From contig CP053171.1 in the NCBI GenBank assembly GCA_014607495.2, positions 682,001 through 746,000 on the forward strand: DNA of 64,000 nt. Direction: 5' to 3'. The DNA comes from Carposina sasakii (Eukaryota > Arthropoda > Insecta > Lepidoptera > Carposinidae). Made by a program: the position numbers and the translations under genes. Positions 56,960-64,000 of the stretch are shown in pieces; positions within the stretch are counted from its first letter, which is position 1; each line of letters begins with the position of its first letter. The notes under the pieces were generated by a model. The model ran no database searches, was not told the origin of the DNA, and worked only from the letters and a program-made list of their open reading frames with translations.

Positions 56960-57695
56960 TGAACTTCCGATTGGTGACGCCTGATACAATTCAATATTGT
57001 GCCAATGCGTCTTGAAAGCTAAATAATTTAAAGTAGGTAAATAATTAAGTAAATAAATTACGTACTAAGACATACAGGTTGTTACCTATCATTCGCTATC
57101 TCACAGTACCTCAGACAATCCCGACACATAACCGTCCATCCGCTTGCAAACAAGTCACATTCAGGTGCTGAAGCCAGGAGCGCATGAAGCAGCACCAAAG
57201 CTCGGAGAAGCGGCGAGTTCTTGTGAGTATTTGGCTTGCGGAGTTTGAAGCAATAAATTCGTGTTTACCCTAAGTTCCACGTGTTAAGGGACGAACCTAC
57301 CCCCGGTTTAAGCCCCTGATAATAAGAATACAACCTTCTGTTATAACTAAACTAACATACGTGTGTTTCAAGTTATTGGACCGGATCAATTTAATCCGGG
57401 GTCAGTGTATTCGGATTTTCTACCTGAGTTTTTTTTTCGAATGAAAATATTTACCTAGTTTAAATTATTTTAAGACAAACACTTGCACGCGTCTCTGCCC
57501 GTAGGCTCTTTAAAAAAGAGATGCATGTACAATGGTACAGTTTACAACTACAAGAGATCTCTTCCAGCAAGCTAAGCAAATAAAGTTTTTTTTTTTAAAC
57601 TAATAAAGAGACTTGATGAGCCTTAGAGATTTTAATACCGTGTCTCAAGTAAAGACACTATTAAAATAATTGATGATATTTAACTGCAACATGTA
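56960..57695. other. Intergenic, possible element remainder
   Basis: A moderately GC-rich stretch at 57070-57300 (ACACATAACCGTCCATCCGC) directly follows the palindrome and may belong to the same element. No reading frame. Confidence 0.35.
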
Positions 57696-57699
57696 TGGA

Positions 57700-57960
57700 A
57701 TATCCGTGCAAATTAGATTAGCTTATCGCCTGATAGAATGCTCTAGTTGTTTTGTCGACCCTTATGACATGAACGGTCACCAACCCGCCTGCCCAGCGTG
57801 GTGACTATGGGCAAAACCCCCCTGTGGCTACTAGCCTTGTGGCGTGCCCTTGAGGAGGCCTACGTCCAGCAGTGGACAGCAATAGGCTGAAGAAGAAGAA
57901 GAAGATGACATGAATAGAGATGCAGCTAATGAATCCCAGTGAAGTCCAGCGTCAGCACAG
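57700..57960 (+). repeat. Family G copy split by a SINE A
   Basis: TTAGCTTATCGCCTGATAGA to CCCTTATGACATGAA, interrupted, then ATGACATGAATAGAGATGCA to AGTCCAGCGTCAGCACAGGA. Confidence 0.7.
57774..57904 (+). mobile_element. SINE family A insertion with target duplication
   Basis: CGGTCACCAACCCGCCTGCC to GACAGCAATAGGCTGAAGAA with a (GAA)n tail. A 10-bp ATGACATGAA duplication flanks it (57764-57773 and 57905-57914). This fixes its 3' end and shows retroposition. Confidence 0.85.
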
Positions 57961-58349
57961 GAACAAAGTTCAATTCTGTTAAAATACGGTTCAAAAACCC
58001 TAGCCTTAATTTACTCTACGTCTAGATTTTTACGTAGGCTAGGTTGGCAATACATTGGATGCTAAACTAAAACCCTATTCACGGTTGAACTAACACACTG
58101 ACACGCTACCGTGTCGCTCGGTGATTTACTTTGTGAGGTGAACTTTGTTGCCAGTGACTGACGTGCGTGGGAATCGGGTACGGATATTTTTAAACTGCAC
58201 TGGGATATTCTTGTGTAACAAACTGACACTATGGTTAATGGTTTGATGTTATATATCTATATATATAGATATTATCTATAATTTTTTCGCTGGTTTCTTC
58301 GGTATGTTTTAACAATATTACTGTTTTCTTTGTCCTGTTATTGTGGGGC

Positions 58350-58480
58350 TTCCTTAGAATACATTAGCTGCATCCCCCCTTCCTTGTATGTCATTAGAGT
58401 TGAATAAGAAACTTCGGTGATGAGGTAGAAACTTGTCACTGGTCTTTTGCATCTGGCCCCGCTATGATATACGTGGCTAA
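58350..58480 (-). repeat. Dispersed repeat family G, partial
   Basis: GGGCTTCCTTAGAATACATT, TGATGAGGTAGAAACTTGTC and CCCCGCTATGATATACGTGG. Confidence 0.6.
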
Positions 58481-58767
58481 AGGATGTCTCTACATATCGT
58501 ATAGATTTGTGAGACGTTGCCTTGAGTTTAAACTGAATAAATAAACACAAATAACAATTTTTACGAACACCAACCAAAATATTCTTATCCAATTTGTAAG
58601 CTAAGTGCAAAGAAATAAATAACATTAATATTCTACTGCTTCGGTACTTACTTTTATTTCCCCAAGTGTCAACTAAATTAAAAGTATGTCCGTTCACGCC
58701 ACAACATTACCCCCTGGAGTATTCTTATCGTGGATTAGTTACAATGAGTAGATGCTTTGACCATTTT

Positions 58768-59110
58768 TAACCGACTTCAAAAAGAGAGGTTATCAATTCG
58801 TCTGTATGTTTTTTATTTTATTTTTTACGTGTGTTAGCTCAGAACTCCGTCATTTATGAACCGATTTCAATCTGATCGGATCTGATGATGGGATCTTGGA
58901 GAAATCGAGGTCTATCCTCAAATATTGTAGTCTGTTTTTATACTTTTACTGAGCGTTTTGATCAACTACATATAAAACATAACATCTGATGATGGAACCT
59001 CTGAGGAGTCTAGGGATATCCTCAAATATTATAGGCACGAGTAGTCGGTTTTTAGATTTTTACAGAAAATTTTGGCCAGCTACACTACACATAATATAAA
59101 AGAAACGAGG
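58768..59110 (+). repeat. Lepidopteran-type repeat
   Basis: TTAACCGACTTCAAAAAGAG, TCAATTCGTCTGTATGTTTT and GAACCGATTTCAATCTGATC, with an internal repeated CTGATGATG unit. Confidence 0.55.
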
Positions 59111-59162
59111 GTCTGATGATGTAGCCGCCGAAAAACAGATAGTGGAACTTTTTAGTAACAAA

Positions 59163-59420
59163 ATTCCCCTATGGCAGGGGGAGGCCTACGTCCAGTAGTG
59201 GACTGCAATAGGCTTATGAAGATGAAGATAATTATGTTAAGTCGTGTAATTATATGTTGCGTTAAGCCGTGTCCGAAGTAAGATGGTTATAGAGGAAGAG
59301 GTAGACATGAGACTAACGGGTTGACGGATAATAGGGATGAAAGAAGACCTACTTACCTACATATTGCACCGACCCCAAATTATTGGGAACAGGGCCTGCC
59401 CTGGAGGAAGAAGGAGTGTA
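59163..59420 (+). repeat. SINE A 3' piece followed by an RTE-like tail
   Basis: 59163-59232 ends GACTGCAATAGGCTTATGAA with a GAAGATGAAGAT tail. 59266-59420 carries RTE landmarks GGAAGAGGTAGACATGAGAC and GCACCGACCCCAAATTATTG. Confidence 0.65.
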
Positions 59421-59424
59421 ATTA

Positions 59425-60225
59425 TATGTTGCTTATATTGTCAGACGTAAAATTTCGAAGCCTAGTCATTTCTCTCAGTGCCCTTTCGTCATGAGGCCGA
59501 TTTAATCATTTGCTGGCATCTAAATCTGACAATATTATGCCCTCTAAACTTCGTACATGGCTCAACGCAATATCTAATATACCTATATATTGCGTTAAGC
59601 CCTTTAGCAAAATTTTACTTTAGTAAGCTCGAGTTTTGGCTCATGGGGGAGGAAGTCGGTTTTTCGTTTTTAAAAAAATATTGTGAGTTGACATTTCATG
59701 CGTTATTTCTGACACAAAAGCTATAACAAATAAATCATTCATACATGCACTACATTATCATGGCCTGCCTGTGAGAAATCAACGAATCAGAAAATGCAAA
59801 ATATATTTTGCCGTAAGATATTGTAGAAAACCGTTACGATGGAAACACCACGTTGGATGAAAATTGTTAGTCGGAAAGTTGATACAATGTCGGCTACATT
59901 GTGTCACATAGTGTCACATGACCAAACACGTTTGCTACAGCTCCTTTTCGCACCTACTTCATGATTGGAATGCAATTTATACCCCGCATCGACGCTAATA
60001 CTGAAATAGAGCCTTATCCCGATCATATAAAATATTCAAACAATTGTCACTTACTCGGTTTTAGCTGGGGTCAGACGACAGGAGAGTCTTTTTAGAGGTA
60101 GGTAGCTAATGGAAGTTTTACAATGGGTATATAGGTAAGGTATTGTGCTAGTATTTTTTAGCCAAATACGACAAGGCAAAAGAAGGGTAATTATCTAGTA
60201 GTCTATTTATAATTATCTAGTAGTA
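59425..60225. other. Intergenic
   Basis: Only a small inverted pair around CTCAACGCAATATCTAATAT and TATATTGCGTTAAGC. No gene. Confidence 0.4.
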
Positions 60226-60231
60226 GTCTAT

Positions 60232-60508
60232 TTATTTCTTCTATGCTGCTCTGGGAGTGAAAAAAAACGTATAATACGACAGCTGCTTCTCTTCCCGGGC
60301 ATACTGTACAAGTAGTAGAGGGACAAGATGGTCTTGGTGTTTTGTAGGCGATGGGCTGACCACCTGTCACTACTAACCGAGCGTGTACATCAGAACTACA
60401 TATATACATCGTCAAAAGTCAAAAGTGGCACCATATGGTCCTATCGGCCCTTGGTGCTCTGTCTACCCCGTAAGGGATAAAGGCGTGATTATATGTATGT
60501 ATTGTTAC
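60232..60508 (-). repeat. Dispersed repeat family F, full copy
   Basis: Inverse of the family from CTTCTATGCTGCTCTGGGAG to CCGTAAGGGATAAAGGCGTG. Confidence 0.75.
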
Positions 60509-61004
60509 CTGGGACATAAACTACAATATTCCGTAGCTGGAACAGTGATTTTAATAAAATAAAAAACATAATAATATATTGGTGTTAAATATCATAATTT
60601 GTTATATCTACCCTATCTGCCCTTGTCCCATTATTTGAGTATGATGTTCACGAAATATAACCATAATTTCTGAAAATCATGATATTGTATATGTAATATG
60701 ATATTGCTGAACATTTTTATGTGAAACTAGTGTAGCTAGCAAAGTTTGAGTGAAGCTATCATTCTTTACCAACCTCGCTTTTTGACATTATTCCGCGTTA
60801 AGATTTATAACCGTTTTAAAAAGCAATAGCTTTGTTATTTTACCGTGAAGACTGCTTTTCCTTATTTTCATGGTTTCTATTTTATTGACGTGTTTGGATG
60901 AAGTCTTATGTTTATTTATTTATACATAAATACGTAAAGCGAAATGTTTGTATTCCTTATTAATAATAATAATAATGTTGTAAAATTGTCACTTAGCTTG
61001 TGCC

Positions 61005-61215
61005 TCGGAAAGCACGTAAAGCCGTTGGTCCTGCGCCTGATCTCTCTCCGGTCGTGTCGGCTTTCCGTCCCATCGGACTATGAGAGTAACGGAATAGAGA
61101 GTGCATCTGTGTTTGCGCATACACTTGTGCACTATAATATCTCCTCCGTACCTGGCCAATCTCCGTAGAGATTGGTCGCCTTGGCCGAAATACGGTCGGA
61201 GATCATTATCATGCT
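61005..61215 (-). repeat. Dispersed repeat family I, long copy
   Basis: CGTAAAGCCGTTGGTCCTGC to CCTTGGCCGAAATACGGTCG, inverse of 4165-4345. Confidence 0.7.
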
Positions 61216-61744
61216 AATACTCGTACCTGTAAGATCTCGTTCGCCATCCTGCATATGTAAAAATTGAACGTGCAAAAATAAAACACCCGTCTCATCTTAC
61301 AGCGTTACCAACTTATCTATTCTGTGGACGGACAGGGAACTAAAGCAGTTTTTTAGCAGATAGCAACAACAATAGACTACACTAGCGACGCTACTCACTA
61401 AACAGATTACAAGTTATTACCTCCATACATAATAAAGGTTAGCAGTACTGTCACGTATCTAAAACCTTATGTAAAATACATGACGAAATATTATACTTGT
61501 CATAGAAGTGGTACGGTTAGAGAAGAAAAAATTTACGGCGGATAATACCCCAATAACCTAGTAGAGGCTTGAGCAAATTTTTATGGTCTTTGGGTGCCAT
61601 TACATCGCCTATAATATTGCAGGCTGGACGTAGGCTCTTACAGGGCACGCCACAAGGCTCGATTTCTCGTTTTCGTTTTAAACATGTCTTAACTTAACTA
61701 ATAACGTAATAATAACTTTATTGTACCATATTTTGAGCAAATAA

Positions 61745-61871
61745 ATAATAATAAAATTATTAATAAAGAAATGGAAAAAATTCTTCACCCGAGTGGGAAT
61801 CGAACTCACGACCACTGCATACCGTGCCAGCCGCTCTAACCACTGAGCTACCGGGTCAATTACTCGGATGA
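61745..61871 (-). repeat. tRNA-like SINE, family C
   Basis: Inverse head GGTAGCTCAGTGG and GAGTTCGATTCCCACTCGG with tail TTTCTTTATTAATAATTTTA. Confidence 0.75.
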
Positions 61872-61879
61872 CAAATAAA

Positions 61880-62600
61880 ATATCTGGCCAGATGGTATCC
61901 AACGCTACGTTTGCCCTTTTGGTACCATGTAAACTTTAATAGGTATATATCCTTTTCACCCCATGGAGATATGAATCAAGAATAAAAAGACAAGGAAAAC
62001 CTAAAAAAAATAGTAGATATTGATACTTCATGTTTTTTCTTTTTACAAGAGTTATTTATTTTTATATTCATTTCTACAGTAATTTATGTCTATGTCCTAG
62101 GATGAATGACGTTCCTTGTTGCCTGGAGATAGATACTGGGTTTTAGATTTGGACAGACACATTACTAATTTCGCAATATTGTGCTTCATTATGAATAAGT
62201 TATGTTATACAGGATTTGGGTATATAGGTTATACAGGCAAATAGTGAAATGCCACCTCGCAAAGTAAATCTAAATCGTTTTGGTCTGTTTCATTTTTACA
62301 CGAATATCTCCAACTACGTTTAGTTTCGTTAGTTATTTCGTTGCGCCGCGTGCCGCGTGCGTCTGACGTTCCGGAAAATTTGAATATTTTTTCGTAGACC
62401 GTGGTGCAATGGATTCTTTTTGGTTTTTAAACGTCATACTGAAAAAATGCTTTAGACTCACTTCCACTGGAGGGGGTACCCGCTCTATTGTTGAACGTAT
62501 TAACAAAGTTTAGCACAAAATAAAAAATGTTGTTATGCACATTTTGCACGGCAAAATTTCGACAATATTTATTGTCAAAAAAAGAAAAGTGCTGAGAATG
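61880..62600. other. Intergenic
   Basis: Nothing recognisable; mostly AT-rich, with a short GC-rich patch near 62340. Confidence 0.4.
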
Positions 62601-62609
62601 TCTGATATA

Positions 62610-63077
62610 CAGGATGTAGGTGACAGCCAGGCAAATACTGAAATGCTGAACAAGTACCATTGTATTGAGTGGGACAATATATAGGACAGTGTTATTACTC
62701 GCAGTAAATTTATTTTTGATTTGATTATAAGTAATCTTTGCTCTCCGCGCCAATTGTATCAGATGATTCTGTGACAAATTAAATGAATTTATTGGTTATT
62801 GTGTGACACATTGCTGTTTCTTGATCACTTGTGACTCTTCATTAGGGTTGATCAGTTATTTGAACTTTTTTATAAAAATCATCTTTTGGTTTAAATTTTA
62901 TTTTAAGTCATTATATACGGCCTAATTAAGCGAATTTAACAATTTTTTTTCTGAAAATATGAAAAAAATGTCGGAAAATTTTGGAATTTTCCTGAGAAAA
63001 TTTTTAATGTTTTCCGCCTCAGAATCATGGTCTGAAGTCATGGTATCAATATTTGCCTAGCTGTCACAAACACCCTG
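62610..63077. mobile_element. MITE family E, copy 5
   Basis: CAGGATGTAGGTGACAGCCA to TAGCTGTCACAAACACCCTG after TA, 468 bp, the same size as copy 1. Confidence 0.78.
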
Positions 63078-63644
63078 TTTGAACAGCCAAACTAAAGCTA
63101 AACCATAACCAAAAAAGTTGTCATTTAGCGCAATTTTCCTCTGAAATCCTTGGATTTAATTTTATTCGTGAAATTTAAGGTGAAATTAGTACCTACATAA
63201 TTATACTGTCTTGCTTTTTTCTTGTATTCAAAAGAAAACGGAATCCTATGTACCTACTAAGCCTTTGCTCTTTAGTAATCACAATCCCAAGGCATATAGG
63301 TTATTGTCGGTAACCGTGAATGCTAGACAGTGAAAATCATCGATGATTTGAAATTTCAACTGATTTTTTTTTCATTTATAAAGAGTGACTACGACTAGTA
63401 GTAGTGACTAAATTCCTGAACTTATGTATAACAAATGTTCAATTTACCGAAGTGGCTGTAGAGATACCTACCAATTTTTATTTACAAATATAGGTACCAT
63501 CCATACCAAATTGAAATGATTTTTAAACAAATTAAGCAATGTGTTCATTGTTCTCTTTGTTCGAAATAAATATGCTTCCGTGACCAAAGTAATAAATTCA
63601 TGAAAGATATAAAACGTTAACAGGGATCCTTGTAAAAAAATATG

Positions 63645-64000
63645 ATAAAATTATTAATAAAGAAATGGAAAAAATTCCTCACCCGGGTGGGAATCGAACC
63701 CACGACCTCTGCATTCCGTGCCAGCGCTCTTACCACTGAGCCACCGGGTCAATTACTCGGATGACGAATTTTACCATCTCTTTTTTTGAAATTACATTAT
63801 TGGAAACGTTATTTATCATCCCGATAGCTATACATACGCCAAATCTCGGCAAACAAAGCTGAATCCCTCAGCACAATGTTTTAATGATGAAACGATCAAC
63901 CATATCCTGACGAATTATATTATGGAGAAGTGTTTTTTTTTATCTTAGTCAAGATATTATATATTATTAAAATTATTAATAAAGAAATGGAAAAATTCCT
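63645..64000 (-). repeat. Family C composite repeat, runs off the window
   Basis: Inverse of tail, tRNA-like head (GGTGGCTCAGTGG, GGTTCGATTCCCACCCGG), ATCCGAGTAATT and the GGATATGGTTGATCGTTTCA block. It then continues to AAACACTTCTCC and a second TTTCTTTATTAATAATTTTA tail at the window edge. Confidence 0.75.

Noticed and set aside
61678..61902. 74-codon minus-strand frame
   Set aside because: It is the translated head and tail of a family C SINE; the same peptide motif appears at other copies.

Overview
The window is AT-rich insect nuclear DNA with short exons, GT-AG introns and a very dense load of small mobile elements. The HtrA2-type protease, a NAGK-like kinase tail and the kinds of SINE, MITE and RTE-like tails point to a moth or butterfly (Lepidoptera). 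That assignment is by pattern recognition, not by a search.

Genes, left to right. The last coding exon of an N-acetylglucosamine kinase-like gene (27-290, +) enters from the left. A complete seven-exon gene for a mitochondrial HtrA2/Omi serine protease follows (2646-9080, +, 395 aa, catalytic H138, D170 and S247). Convergent with it is a candidate three-exon gene for a 141-aa membrane protein (9061-10401, -) whose stop overlaps the HtrA2 coding end by 20 bp. From 15763 to 25151 (+) I assemble an 11-exon gene for a 203-aa, cysteine-free, probably secreted protein that I do not recognise. It has two 12-nt microexons, and the introns from the third onward are all phase 1. Its introns host a tRNA-Val(CAC) gene on the other strand, an intact pogo-family DNA transposon, inverted SINE pairs and MITEs. 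Unassigned exon-like coding pieces follow at 25754-26124.

The rest is mobile DNA. A Ty3/gypsy-type LTR retrotransposon (28492-34021, target duplication GCTT) keeps gag and protease and the two ends of integrase, but has lost reverse transcriptase, RNase H and most of the integrase core. Non-LTR fragments lie at 10918, 24538, 26565, 27337, 42479, 52465 and 59266. Three hAT-like inserts have perfect 8-bp target duplications. At least four TA-flanked MITE families are present, together with a tRNA-like SINE and several other dispersed families, here called A to I. A perfect 222-bp inverted repeat (56494-56956) carries a hammerhead-ribozyme-like motif in each arm and may be a Penelope-like element end.

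The cellular genes show no sign of an operon or shared pathway. HtrA2 and the kinase are ordinary housekeeping genes. The best candidates for undescribed biology are the secreted microexon gene, the convergent small gene and the ribozyme-bearing palindrome.
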